A DNA stretch of 64,000 nt from positions 3,844,001 through 3,908,000 of the forward strand of contig CP019169.1 in NCBI GenBank assembly GCA_001953215.1. The letters run 5' to 3'. Below are positions 53,178-62,225 of the stretch, piece after piece; the first letter of the stretch is position 1; the number at the start of each line of letters is the position of its first letter. Source of the stretch: Betaproteobacteria bacterium GR16-43. GTDB lineage: Bacteria; Pseudomonadota; Gammaproteobacteria; Burkholderiales; Usitatibacteraceae. Position numbers and translations under genes: made by a program. The notes under the pieces are model-generated. The model was not told the DNA's origin, searched no databases, and worked only from the letters and a program-made list of their open reading frames with translations.

Positions 53178-55208
53178 TTACGGCACCTGCCTGGGGATCA
53201 TCGCCGAGTAGGCGGCCTCGAGGTCGCGCGCGTAACGCGGCGTGTCGAAGAGCGGCTGCGCATCGCGCCGCGTGAGCTTCTCGCGCACCGCGGCCAGCGC
53301 CGCAGGCTTCGTAGCCAATTCCAACGCGAGTGCTTCGTAGGCTTCCGGCGTATCCGTCACCAGCTCCGGAAGACCCACGGCTTCCAGCAGGCTCGCCGCG
53401 ACGCGCGAAGCGAATGTCTCGCCCCGGCACGTGACCACCGGCACGCCCACCCACAACGCATCGCTCGCCGTCGTGTGCGCTCCGTAGCGGAAGGTGTCGA
53501 GCACGACGTCCGCGTGGCGAAGGCGCGAGAGATGCGCGGCCAGGTCGCGGCGCGGCGCGAAGACGAGCCGCTCGGGATCCACGCCACGCGCAGCGGCCTC
53601 GCGTCGCAGGTTCTCCATCGCGATGGGCTCGCCCTTCAAGAGCCACAGCACGCTGCCTTCGACCTTCGCGAGGAGGCGTGCCCAGAGCGTGAGCGCCTCG
53701 GGCGTGAGCTTGAAGGTGTTGTTGAAGCAGCAGAAGACGAATCCCGTCGCGGGCAGGCCGGCTTCCCCGCGCGAGACCGTCTCTCCGCGCGACCGGCGCC
53801 GGTCGTTGGGCTGGTAGCAATGCGGAAGGCGGATCACGTTCTCGCTGTAGTGCGCTTCGTGCGCCGGCGGCAACACGACCGGATCGGCGATCACGTAGTC
53901 GATATAAGGTGCGCCCATCGTTCCGGGGTAACCGAGGAAGCTCGCCTGGACGGGCGCGGCGCGGTGCGCAAAGATGCCGGGCCGCGCATCCTGCGTGAAG
54001 CCCTTCAGGTCGACCGCGATGTCGATTTCGAGGCGGCGAGCCAGCGCAGCGACTTCGGCGTCCGGCATGGCCGCGACTTCGTGGAAGTGGTCGAACCCGG
54101 CAACGAGCCGCTGCCGCACCGCACCCTGCGAGGCGATGCCGAACGAGAACGCATGGATCTCGAAGCGCGCCCGGTCGTGCAGCTCGAAGAGTTCGGCTGC
54201 GAGGTAGGCCGTGGCGTGGTCGTGGAAGTCCGCGGAGAAATAGCCGATGCGGATGCGATCGTGCGAATGGCGCGCCGGCGCCGGCGCTCCCGTCGCGGGA
54301 TGCCGATGGGCGACGAAGATCTCCGCGCAGCGCCGTTGCAGTGCCGCGGAGGCCGGCATGGATAGGAGCGCAAACGGATGGCACGCGGGGCGCCCGCGCT
54401 CGATCCCCGCTTCCACTTGGCGGTAGAGCGCGTCGATGCCGGTCCAGTCGCACAACTGCATCTTGAGGAAGAGCCGCGTCCCGTCGAGGTACGGTAGTCC
54501 CGGCGCGAGTCGGGCGGCGTCTTCATAGCTCGCGAGCGATTCCGTATAGCGCGCGAGCTCCTTCAGGATCGAGCCACGGGTGAGATGCGCGGCGGCGAAC
54601 CGCGGGGCCAGGGCCAGCGCTCGGTCGATGCTCGCGAGTGCTTCGGGAAAGCGTAGCCGCGAGAGCAGCGCCGAGGCCCTGTTCGCATGCGCCGGTGCAT
54701 GACCCGGGTGCAGCGCCACCGCCCGGTCATAGGCCGCGATGGCCTCGTCGGTGCGGCCCAGGGCCGCGAGCGCCATGGCGCGATGGTTCCACGCGTCGGG
54801 GGATTGCGGAGCCAGCACGGTGGCGCGCTCCGCACTCGCGAGCGATTCCTCTTGTTGTCGCAACTCGCCGAGCGCCACGCTGCGATGGCTCCACGCCTGC
54901 GCGTCCTGCGGGGCGAGGGCCAGGCTGCGGTCGTAGCTCGCGAGCGCTTCGGCGGGCCGCCCCAGTCCGTGGAGGGCATTGCCGCGGTTGAGCCAGGCGA
55001 AGGCCTGGGCCGGATCGATTTCGAGGGCGCGGTCGATCCAGCGCACCGCTTCGTCCGGGCGGCCGCGATCGGCGTGCAGCGTGCCGATCATGGCGAGGGC
55101 ATTCGCGTGCCGGGGCTGCGCGGCGACGATCTCGGCGTAGAGGCGCTCGGCCTCGTCCAGGCGCCCGGCGCGATGCAGCGCGAGGGCCGCGGCGAATCTT
55201 TCTTCCAT
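53178..55208 (-). CDS. TPR protein with O-GlcNAc-transferase-like (GT41, SPINDLY-type) domain
   Basis: A 676-residue protein. Residues 1-290 are about eight TPR repeats (AEAERLYAEIVAAQPRHANAL-type units). Residues about 330-676 match the GT41 domain: RIRIGYFSADFHDHATAYL, ASFLGYPGTMGAPYIDYVIA, FCCFNNTFKLTPEALTLWAR and VLDTFRYGAHTTASDALWVG. It probably transfers a sugar to protein Ser/Thr; flagellin or adhesin glycosylation is possible but untested. Start ATG 55208 is preferred to a 5' extension. Confidence 0.92.
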   Translation of the reverse strand: MEERFAAALALHRAGRLDEAERLYAEIVAAQPRHANALAMIGTLHADRGRPDEAVRWIDRALEIDPAQAFAWLNRGNALHGLGRPAEALASYDRSLALAPQDAQAWSHRSVALGELRQQEESLASAERATVLAPQSPDAWNHRAMALAALGRTDEAIAAYDRAVALHPGHAPAHANRASALLSRLRFPEALASIDRALALAPRFAAAHLTRGSILKELARYTESLASYEDAARLAPGLPYLDGTRLFLKMQLCDWTGIDALYRQVEAGIERGRPACHPFALLSMPASAALQRRCAEIFVAHRHPATGAPAPARHSHDRIRIGYFSADFHDHATAYLAAELFELHDRARFEIHAFSFGIASQGAVRQRLVAGFDHFHEVAAMPDAEVAALARRLEIDIAVDLKGFTQDARPGIFAHRAAPVQASFLGYPGTMGAPYIDYVIADPVVLPPAHEAHYSENVIRLPHCYQPNDRRRSRGETVSRGEAGLPATGFVFCCFNNTFKLTPEALTLWARLLAKVEGSVLWLLKGEPIAMENLRREAAARGVDPERLVFAPRRDLAAHLSRLRHADVVLDTFRYGAHTTASDALWVGVPVVTCRGETFASRVAASLLEAVGLPELVTDTPEAYEALALELATKPAALAAVREKLTRRDAQPLFDTPRYARDLEAAYSAMIPRQVP

Positions 55209-55277
55209 GGGTCGAAATGATGCCCTAAAGTTCGCGCGCGCCGTGCCGATAGCCCCCCAAAGATGGAGGAAATAGCC

Positions 55278-55658
55278 ATGTCTCACCGCCAGCGCGTGCT
55301 CGTCGTCGACGACAATCCCATGAACGCGCACCTCGCACAGATCTACCTGGCTCGCGCCGGGTATGACGCCCCCGTGGTCGAGAGCGCCTCGCTCGCGCTC
55401 GACTATCTCTGCGGGAACAGGGTCGACGCGATCCTCTCCGACGTGAGCATGCCCGGCATGAGCGGCAAGGAGCTTTGCCGTCGCGTGCACGAACGCTTCG
55501 GCGACCATAGTCCGCGCATGGTGGCCTACACCGCCTTCGCGCAGGACCACCAGCGCGCCGGCATCCTCGCCGCGGGCTTCGACGCGTTGCTCGTCAAGCC
55601 GGCCTCGAGCGAAACCATCGTGGCTGCCCTGAAGTTGACCACCGGAGCCACTCCGTGA
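55278..55658 (+). CDS. Single-domain response regulator
   Basis: A 126-residue receiver domain: acidic pair in LVVDDNPMNAHLA, phospho-acceptor Asp in AILSDVSMPGMSGKE, Lys in LLVKPASSE. Start ATG 55278 has GGAGGA 7 bases upstream. It overlaps the HPt gene by 4 bp and is followed by an EAL response regulator, forming a small phosphorelay unit. The usual Thr before helix 4 is present (AYTAFA). Confidence 0.92.
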   Translation: MSHRQRVLVVDDNPMNAHLAQIYLARAGYDAPVVESASLALDYLCGNRVDAILSDVSMPGMSGKELCRRVHERFGDHSPRMVAYTAFAQDHQRAGILAAGFDALLVKPASSETIVAALKLTTGATP

Positions 55659-56005
55659 ATGCAAGCGCCTTCCACCATATCGATCCCACGGCCTTCGCGC
55701 GCGACGCGGGCCCGGCTGCGCACGAGATCGCCGAGCTGTTCCTGGAAGTCGGCCCGCAGCAATGGGAAAGCGTCGAGGATGCGTGGCGCCGCGGCTCCCA
55801 CGCCACGCTGGCGCGACGACTGCACGTGCTGCGCGGCTCCTGCGCGATCATCGGCGCCCGCGCGGCGCTGAACCTGGCCGGCACCATCGAACGCGATGGG
55901 CCGTGCAAGACCCTGGGTACGCTGGCTCCCGTCTTCGAGGCCCTGCGGGCCGAATTCGAGGGTGTGGTCTGCGAGATGGAGCGATTCGCCGGGCACTCGC
56001 GATGA
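55655..56005 (+). CDS. Histidine phosphotransfer (HPt) protein
   Basis: A 116-residue helical protein starting at GTG 55655. The motif RRLHVLRGSCAIIGARAAL (about residues 49-67) matches the HPt consensus H-x-L-K-G-S-x-x-x-x-G, with His52 as the acceptor. It passes phosphate between receivers, here probably the flanking regulators. Confidence 0.85.
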   Translation: MNASAFHHIDPTAFARDAGPAAHEIAELFLEVGPQQWESVEDAWRRGSHATLARRLHVLRGSCAIIGARAALNLAGTIERDGPCKTLGTLAPVFEALRAEFEGVVCEMERFAGHSR

Positions 56006-57222
56006 ATCCGTCCGCACGAGCGACGAAGGACCTCTGCGTCGTCGTGCTCGAGGACGACCCCTTCCAGCGCAAATACATGGTGGAGATGGTGCGCCGCGCG
56101 GGCGTGCGCCGCATCATCGAGTCCGGTGAAGGCTCGGTGGCGATCGACCTCATCGCCGAAGTCTCGCCGGAAGTCGACGTGGCCATTTGCGACCTGCACC
56201 TGGACGACATGGATGGCGTCGAGTTCATCCGCCGCGCGTACCGGCTGGGCGTGCGCGATTTCATCATCGTGAGCTCCCTCGGCGAAGACATCCTCGCCTC
56301 CGTGGAACGCATGGTGCGCAGCACCGGCGCGCGCGTGCTGGGAGCGCTTTCCAAGCCGGCACGGGCCGAGACGATCCTGGCCCTGCTCGGCGCGGCCGGC
56401 GTGAAGCAGATCCCCGCCCTCGCCGCGCAGGACGCGGCCGCCTTCTCGGCCGAGGACATCCTCGCGGGCCTGGACCACGGCGAGTTCGAGGCCCACTTCC
56501 AGCCGAAGGTTCGGTTCGACAGCGGCCACGTCGTGGGTGCCGAAGCGCTCGCGCGCTGGCGCCATCCGGAGCTCGGCATGATCGCGCCCGGCCAATTCAT
56601 CCCCGAGATGGAATCCTCCGGCCTCCTGGATATCCTCACGCTTCGCATGCTCGAGCAGGCCTTCTCGTTCCAGGCCGCATCCCAGGTGCGCGGCTACGAC
56701 CTCAGCATGGCCGTCAACGCCTCCGCCTCGAACCTGCAGGACGCCCGCTTCCCGGGCCTGCTCGTCGATCTCGCGCGCAAGCACGGGGTTCCGCCCAACC
56801 GCATGACGATCGAGGTGACCGAGACCGCGGTGGCCGACGACGGCGTGGCGATGCTCGAGACGCTCTCGCGCCTTCGCATCCGCGGTTTCGGCCTTTCGAT
56901 CGACGACTTCGGCACGGGCTACGCGACGCTCGAACTGCTGCACAACATGCCGTTCACCGAATTGAAGATCGACCGTTCGTTCGTGCGCGGAGCCGCGGGA
57001 GTGCCGCGGACGCGTACCCTGCTCGCCGCGATGGTCGAGATGGCGCGTGGCCTGCACCTGCAGACGGTGGCCGAGGGGTTCGAGGACGAAACGGAATCGC
57101 GCATGCTGCATGCGATGGGATGCGACGTGGGCCAGGGCTTCTACGTTGCGCGTCCGATGGCGCCCGCCGCCTTCACGACGTGGCTGCAGGATCGAAGCCG
57201 GTCCGTCACGCTTGCCGCGTAG
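56002..57222 (+). CDS. Receiver-EAL c-di-GMP phosphodiesterase
   Basis: A 406-residue response regulator. The receiver (about 8-130) has acidic residues LEDDPFQRK and acceptor Asp in AICDLHLDDMDG. The EAL domain (about 155-395) keeps the EALAR catalytic Glu (GAEALARWRHP), the DDFGTGY loop, KIDRSFV and AEGFED, so it is likely active in degrading c-di-GMP. ATGA overlap with the HPt gene indicates a linked phosphorelay. Confidence 0.93.
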   Translation: MNPSARATKDLCVVVLEDDPFQRKYMVEMVRRAGVRRIIESGEGSVAIDLIAEVSPEVDVAICDLHLDDMDGVEFIRRAYRLGVRDFIIVSSLGEDILASVERMVRSTGARVLGALSKPARAETILALLGAAGVKQIPALAAQDAAAFSAEDILAGLDHGEFEAHFQPKVRFDSGHVVGAEALARWRHPELGMIAPGQFIPEMESSGLLDILTLRMLEQAFSFQAASQVRGYDLSMAVNASASNLQDARFPGLLVDLARKHGVPPNRMTIEVTETAVADDGVAMLETLSRLRIRGFGLSIDDFGTGYATLELLHNMPFTELKIDRSFVRGAAGVPRTRTLLAAMVEMARGLHLQTVAEGFEDETESRMLHAMGCDVGQGFYVARPMAPAAFTTWLQDRSRSVTLAA

Positions 57223-57316
57223 GACTCCGCTGACGTCACAAAGGGTTTCGCAGGAGTAAACACGGCACGTAGTGCCCTGTAGCATGCCCCTAGACCATTC
57301 AACCAGGGGCACACTC

Positions 57317-58123
57317 ATGCGCAACAACTACAAGGTAGCAGCCGCGGCGATCGGCATTCTTTTCGCAACCCAGGCTGCGGCCGAAGTCATCCTGTACGAA
57401 CACGATGGCTTCCAGGGCCGGACCTTCAATGCAGAGCGCAACACCCAGGACCTGCAGCGCAACGGCTTCAACGACCGCGCTTCCTCGGTGGTCGTGCTGG
57501 GCAACCAGTCGTGGGAAGTGTGCGAGCACGCGAACTACGGCGGCACCTGCCGCATCCTTCGCCCGGGCCGCTATCCCTCGCTGAATGCGATGGGCATGAA
57601 CGACGCCGTGTCGTCCGTGCGCGCCGTCCAGGTGAACGCACGCTACGACGAGAGCCGCTACGCTCCGCCGCCGCCCTACCCCGTGTACGACTCGCGCCGC
57701 CGCCGTGACGAGCGTACCTACGAAGCCAACGTGACTTCGGCCCGCGCCGTGTACGGGCAGCCGGAGCAGCGTTGCTGGGTCGATCGCCAGCAAGTCGAAC
57801 AGCGCAACGATCCGAACGTCGGCGGTGCCGTCGTCGGAGCGATCCTCGGCGGCGTGCTCGGCCACCAGGTCGGCAGCGGTCGCGGCAATGACGTAGCGAC
57901 GGCGCTCGGTGCCGTGGCCGGTGGCGTCGCAGGTGCCAACGTGAACCGCGGTTCGAGCGGCCACACGCAGGACGTGCGCCGTTGCGAGAACGTGCCGACG
58001 TCCGGCCGCGTGGACTACTGGGACGTGACGTACAACTTCAAGGGCCAGGAGCATCGCATCCAGACCGCGAACCCGCCGGGCCCGGTGGTGATGGTCAACT
58101 CGAAGGGCGAGCCGCGTACCTGA
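57317..58123 (+). CDS. Beta/gamma-crystallin and glycine-zipper envelope protein
   Basis: A 268-residue protein with signal peptide (cleaved near AAAE, residue 22). A beta/gamma-crystallin domain with two Greek-key halves follows (ILYEHDGFQGRTF, WEVCEHANYGGTCRILRPGR), then a Tyr/Arg/Pro-rich linker, and a glycine-zipper membrane domain (GGAVVGAILGGVLGHQVGSG). The fusion suggests an outer-membrane or cell-surface protein, perhaps calcium-binding. Start ATG 57317 is favoured by the signal peptide. Confidence 0.85.
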   Translation: MRNNYKVAAAAIGILFATQAAAEVILYEHDGFQGRTFNAERNTQDLQRNGFNDRASSVVVLGNQSWEVCEHANYGGTCRILRPGRYPSLNAMGMNDAVSSVRAVQVNARYDESRYAPPPPYPVYDSRRRRDERTYEANVTSARAVYGQPEQRCWVDRQQVEQRNDPNVGGAVVGAILGGVLGHQVGSGRGNDVATALGAVAGGVAGANVNRGSSGHTQDVRRCENVPTSGRVDYWDVTYNFKGQEHRIQTANPPGPVVMVNSKGEPRT

Positions 58124-58142
58124 TACGGCTTGCGGCACCTTG

Positions 58143-58182
58143 ACGCCGGAGCGGACCCGCAGTGGGTACGCTCCGGCGTTTC
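58143..58182 (+). terminator. Terminator after the crystallin-domain gene
   Basis: ACGCCGGAGCG and CGCTCCGGCGT form an 11-bp stem around a 15-base loop, followed by TTTCC. It lies 20 bp after the stop codon and supports the later start (58204) of the next gene. Confidence 0.7.
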
Positions 58183-58203
58183 CACGTCGGCGGACAGGCC
58201 ATA

Positions 58204-59088
58204 ATGGCGACACTCATGACCGGCGCGCCTTCCCTCATCGATCTTCCCCGGCTGTCCCTCCGCGGAGAAACGCTTCGCGTGCTCGAGCCGCCCACAGCGG
58301 ATCGCGGGGCGCTGCTCGATGCGATCCTCGACGGGAGCTACCGAAAGCCGTTCCTTGGCGACGACCTGGAGGGACGCACGCTGTATTCGTCGCTCGATTG
58401 CGTGCAAAGCCGCATGCGCTTCGACGACCCGTGGGCGCTCGACCTGCTCTACACCCGCAAGGCCATGAGCTTCCTGCTGTTCCTGGACGCGCCGCGGGAC
58501 GTGCTGATGCTGGGCCTGGGCGGCGGTTCGATGGTGAAGTATTTCCACCGGCACCTGCCTGCTACGCGCATGGACTGCGTCGAGATCGACCCTCACGTCA
58601 TCGCGCTGAGCGAGTACTTCAGCGTGCCGCCACCTTCGGAGCACTTCAACCTCATCCAGCACGACGCCTGGGGCCACGTCGCGAGCACCACCGAGACCTA
58701 CGACGTGGTCATTGCGGACGCCTACGACTGGGATGGCACCGGACCCTCGATGCAAGGCGCGGCGTTCTACGCGCAGGTGCGCCTGAAGCTGCGCGAAGGC
58801 GGAATCCTCGTGGCGAACCTCGCCGGCTCGCTCGCGGAGCGCGTGAGCCACCTCGAAGGCATGACCCGCGCATTCTCGGGCAATGTGATGCTCGTTCCGG
58901 TGGAGGGCGAAGGCAACGAGATCGCCCTCGGCTTCAACGAAGGCGCGAACCGCCCGCACTGGAAGGCGATCCACAAGAGAGTCCCGGCGTTGGAGCAGCG
59001 CTTCGACCTGGATTTTCAGCGCTTCGCCGGGCGTCTCGAACGCAGTGAAAAGCTGGGCTACGTGAGGCGGGCGCTCGCGCGCACCTGA
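58204..59088 (+). CDS. Spermidine-synthase-like methyltransferase-fold protein
   Basis: A 294-residue protein with the SAM-fold glycine motif LMLGLGGGSMVKYFH (about residue 98), the acidic ribose-binding residue in DCVEIDPHV and the IADAYDWDG loop. This matches spermidine-synthase-like proteins; the polyamine binding site is not certain. ATG 58204 is chosen because earlier starts lie in the terminator of the upstream gene. It is convergent with the hydrolase gene. Confidence 0.82.
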   Translation: MATLMTGAPSLIDLPRLSLRGETLRVLEPPTADRGALLDAILDGSYRKPFLGDDLEGRTLYSSLDCVQSRMRFDDPWALDLLYTRKAMSFLLFLDAPRDVLMLGLGGGSMVKYFHRHLPATRMDCVEIDPHVIALSEYFSVPPPSEHFNLIQHDAWGHVASTTETYDVVIADAYDWDGTGPSMQGAAFYAQVRLKLREGGILVANLAGSLAERVSHLEGMTRAFSGNVMLVPVEGEGNEIALGFNEGANRPHWKAIHKRVPALEQRFDLDFQRFAGRLERSEKLGYVRRALART

Positions 59089-59089
59089 C

Positions 59090-60145
59090 CTAGTTGCCTC
59101 GCGGCGCCGACTGGAGCAGTTCAGCCAACTCCTTCTTGTAGAACTTCGCGTTTCCGGTCGTTCCGTGCCCCGCAGTTTCGGGCGATGCGGGAATCAGGAG
59201 CACGCGCCCCTTCTTCACACGCTGGATCTCGCGGTCCATCACTCCGGTGGACGGCGGATTGCGCTCGTCGTCGGCGGCGTTGATCGCGAGCACCGTGGCC
59301 TTGATCTTCTCCAGCCCAGGCGACGGGTTGTAGTCGCGCGACGAGTCCCACTGGTAGAGGACGTCGTTCGCGTCCGCCGGGAACGGCGCTTTCAACCGCG
59401 CATCGAGGATGGCATCGGCCTTCGCGCGCGTGGGCGCCGCCTTGTACAACGCCTGGTCACCGCCATTCGTCGCGACGCCAAAGAACACCGATGCGAATTG
59501 CGCGCTCTTCGGCTGCGTGGTGTAGTCGCCGCCCTTCCACTCGGGATCGTTGCGAATCGAATCGGTGATGAGCCGCCGGAGCATCCAGTTGCGCGAGGAC
59601 ATCTCCGACGGCATCGAGGCCATCGGCACCGCGATGTCCATCATGTCCGGGTACTTGCTCGCCCAGATCCACGCCTGCATGCCACCCATCGAGTTGCCGA
59701 TCACCATGCGCAGGCGCTTCACCTTGAGGTGTTCGGTGAGCAGGCGATACTGCGCGTCGACCATGTCGTCGTAGTTGTACTTCGGGAATTTCGCCTTCAG
59801 TCCATCGGACGGCTTGCTGGATTTCCCGTGGCCCAGCGCGTCGGGAATGATGAGGTAGTACTTCATCGCATCGAGTGCCTGGCCGGGACCGAAGAGCTCT
59901 CCCGCGACAGTGGGCGTGAGCATGTTCGCGCCCGAGCCAGCCGTGCCGTGGAGAATGAGGATGGGCTCGCCGGAGGGTTCGCCGATGGTGCGATAGGCGA
60001 GCCTCACTTCGGGGAGCGTCTCACCGGTGCTGAACTTGAAGTCCCTGGCGGTGTAGGTGCCTTCCAGGGGCGCGGGGTAGTCCGCGGCCAGCGCGGGGAA
60101 TGCAAACGCGGCGATCGCGAGCAGGAGCAATTTTATTTTGGGCAT
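59090..60145 (-). CDS. Secreted alpha/beta hydrolase (homoserine acetyltransferase-like)
   Basis: A 351-residue protein with a signal peptide (cleaved near PALAADYP, residue 21) and an alpha/beta hydrolase fold of the MetX family: nucleophile Ser in IGNSMGGMQAW (about 162), Asp in INAADDERNP, His in AGHGTTGN. The periplasmic location argues against methionine synthesis, so an esterase role is likely. GGAGG is spaced correctly for ATG 60145, two codons after another ATG. Confidence 0.88.
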   Translation of the reverse strand: MPKIKLLLLAIAAFAFPALAADYPAPLEGTYTARDFKFSTGETLPEVRLAYRTIGEPSGEPILILHGTAGSGANMLTPTVAGELFGPGQALDAMKYYLIIPDALGHGKSSKPSDGLKAKFPKYNYDDMVDAQYRLLTEHLKVKRLRMVIGNSMGGMQAWIWASKYPDMMDIAVPMASMPSEMSSRNWMLRRLITDSIRNDPEWKGGDYTTQPKSAQFASVFFGVATNGGDQALYKAAPTRAKADAILDARLKAPFPADANDVLYQWDSSRDYNPSPGLEKIKATVLAINAADDERNPPSTGVMDREIQRVKKGRVLLIPASPETAGHGTTGNAKFYKKELAELLQSAPRGN

Positions 60146-60236
60146 GGACATCCTCCGGGGTGGAGTCCCATTTTGCCCCGGATTCGTTTGTTCGCTCCCG
60201 CACAGACGGTACGGACGGTGGCGAATAAGGTTGGCC

Positions 60237-60887
60237 ATGCTCTACGATTTCCTCAGGGCCAACCGCCTGGAGCTGCTCACGCGGTGCCGCGCGAAAGCCG
60301 CCCGACGGTCCCTTCCCGACCTGCCGGCGGTGACGGAATACGGGGTGCCGCAATTCCTCGCGCAGCTCATCGAAACCCTTCGCGAGGAGCAGACGCCCGA
60401 GGCATTGGCCCGGCACCGGGCCGCGGGATACCGGCAACCTTCGCTGTCGCTGGTGCCTCCGAACATTCCCGGCACCGCTGCAAAGCACGGGCTGGAGATG
60501 CGCCGGCAGGGTCTCCCGATCGACCAGGTCGTCCACAACTATGGCGACCTCTGCCAGGCCCTCACCGAGCTGGCCCTGGAGATGGACGAGCCGATCTCGG
60601 TGGACGAGTTCCACACATTCAACCGGTGCCTCGACGATGCCATCGCCGATGCCGTCACCGGCTATGAACATGGGAAGCCTGCGCCGAGCCGGATTCCGGA
60701 TTCCCCCGTGGACGACATGCACCGCCTGGTGGAAACGGCGATCCGCTCGTTCGAGGTGATCCGGAGCGGCGACGTCGCGCTGAAGGGCGCGACCTCCGCG
60801 CTGCACGAACGATCCCTCATCGGGCTGCGCGATCTCCTCGTTGTCGTCCAGGCCCGGTCGCACCCCGATAGCGCGGAGATGAAATGA
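60237..60887 (+). CDS. RsbRD-N-like sensory protein without output domain
   Basis: A 216-residue helical protein (MLYDFLRANRLELLTRCRAK; later HNYGDLCQALTELALEM). It matches the N-terminal helical sensor found before some histidine kinases and RsbR proteins. No kinase domain follows, so it may work as a stand-alone sensor or partner. It is divergent from the hydrolase gene. Confidence 0.6.
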   Translation: MLYDFLRANRLELLTRCRAKAARRSLPDLPAVTEYGVPQFLAQLIETLREEQTPEALARHRAAGYRQPSLSLVPPNIPGTAAKHGLEMRRQGLPIDQVVHNYGDLCQALTELALEMDEPISVDEFHTFNRCLDDAIADAVTGYEHGKPAPSRIPDSPVDDMHRLVETAIRSFEVIRSGDVALKGATSALHERSLIGLRDLLVVVQARSHPDSAEMK

Positions 60888-60929
60888 ACGCGTCTTGACC
60901 GGCCGGGCGGGCATGCGACAATTTCGCGG

Positions 60930-61454
60930 ATGCCCCCCTCCTTGTCCTTGTCGAGCATCCACTGGGTGCAGGGCTCCCACCCCGCCCTTTGCGGCGAGAT
61001 CGTCCGCTGGCACGGGCTGTACTACGTGAAGGGGCTGGGATGGAACCCGGTCTTCGAGGCGCTCTGCTCGGAGCAGTTGGGCGAGATCGCACAGCACTTC
61101 GGCGTTCGCAACGACGTCACCGCGTTCAGCGCATGGCGCGGTGAGGAGTTTCTCGCCGCACTCGTAATGGACGCTCGGCCCGGTGAACACCCGGGGGCGC
61201 GCATGCGCTTCGTGATCGCTGCCGATGCGGCTCGCGGGCAGGGCTTGGGCAATGAGCTCATGACGCGCGCGATGACCTGGTCGGAGGCACGCGGAGATTC
61301 GCAAGTGTGGCTCACGACGGTGGCCGGCCTCGCGGCCTCTTCGCATCTCTACGCCAAGTTCGGGTTCAAGCTGGTGGACGAGCATGCCGACCGCACGTGG
61401 GGCGACGAGCATCGGGAGCAACTCTGGATTCGAACAGCACCCACGCGTAGTTGA
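60930..61454 (+). CDS. GNAT-family N-acetyltransferase
   Basis: A 174-residue protein. The acetyl-CoA motif A reads VIAADAARGQGLGNELMTRAM (about residues 95-115; R/Q-x-x-G-x-G/A), followed by the motif B region SSHLYAKFGFKLVDEH. The substrate cannot be told from sequence. It is 42 bp after the preceding gene and 21 bp before the ATPase gene. Confidence 0.9.
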   Translation: MPPSLSLSSIHWVQGSHPALCGEIVRWHGLYYVKGLGWNPVFEALCSEQLGEIAQHFGVRNDVTAFSAWRGEEFLAALVMDARPGEHPGARMRFVIAADAARGQGLGNELMTRAMTWSEARGDSQVWLTTVAGLAASSHLYAKFGFKLVDEHADRTWGDEHREQLWIRTAPTRS

Positions 61455-61475
61455 TCGACACGAGCGACTTCTTCC

Positions 61476-62225
61476 ATGCCACTCGCGGCCAGGCCGTATC
61501 TCCAGCGCGTATCGTTCAAACCGGACGCGGAGCTGGATTTCGAGGCCTATCCGCTCATGATCCCCGCCGTGCGCGAAATCGAGAGTATCGAGTTTCACCC
61601 GGATGTCACGTTTTTTGTCGGTGAGAACGGTGCGGGCAAGTCGACGGTGCTCGAGGCGATTGCCGTAGCCATGGGCTTCGGCCCGGAGGGCGGGACAAAG
61701 AACGTCCAGTTCCGCACCGCCGAATCCACCTCCACGCTCCACTCGTTGTTGAGGCCGTCGCGAAGCGCACGCAAGCCCAAGGACGGCTATTTCTTGCGTG
61801 CGGAGAGTTTCTTCAACGTGGCCTCATACATGGACGAGGTCGGCTACCTTGACTCGTACGGCGGCAAGTCACTCCATGCCCAGTCGCATGGAGAATCCTT
61901 CATGTCGCTGCTGGTTCACAAGCTTCGGGGCAACGGCTTGTATCTGTTCGACGAACCAGAAGCGGCGCTCTCGCCAAACCGCCAGTTGGCCGCCCTATCG
62001 GCGATCGATCAATTGGTGAAAGAAGAGTCGCAATTCATCATCGCGACCCATTCACCGATCCTCCTGTCGTATCCAAACGCGAAGATCCTGCAGTTCGACA
62101 GCGCCGGGATCACCGAAGTCGCATACGAAGACACGGAGCACTACGCCGTAACTCGAGACTTCTTGAATCACTATCAACGAAGGCTGGAGCAGCTGTTCGC
62201 CGACGACGACGAAAAGGCCAGCTAG
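61476..62225 (+). CDS. Small AAA/ABC-type ATPase
   Basis: A 249-residue stand-alone ATPase. Walker A is FFVGENGAGKST (about residue 50), the signature-like region QSHGESFMSLL replaces the ABC motif, Walker B is GLYLFDEPEAALSP, and the H-loop is IIATHSPILLS. Proteins of this class are often found in accessory regions and some defence loci, but none is shown here. It overlaps the end of the opposite gene by 4 bp. Confidence 0.88.
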   Translation: MPLAARPYLQRVSFKPDAELDFEAYPLMIPAVREIESIEFHPDVTFFVGENGAGKSTVLEAIAVAMGFGPEGGTKNVQFRTAESTSTLHSLLRPSRSARKPKDGYFLRAESFFNVASYMDEVGYLDSYGGKSLHAQSHGESFMSLLVHKLRGNGLYLFDEPEAALSPNRQLAALSAIDQLVKEESQFIIATHSPILLSYPNAKILQFDSAGITEVAYEDTEHYAVTRDFLNHYQRRLEQLFADDDEKAS

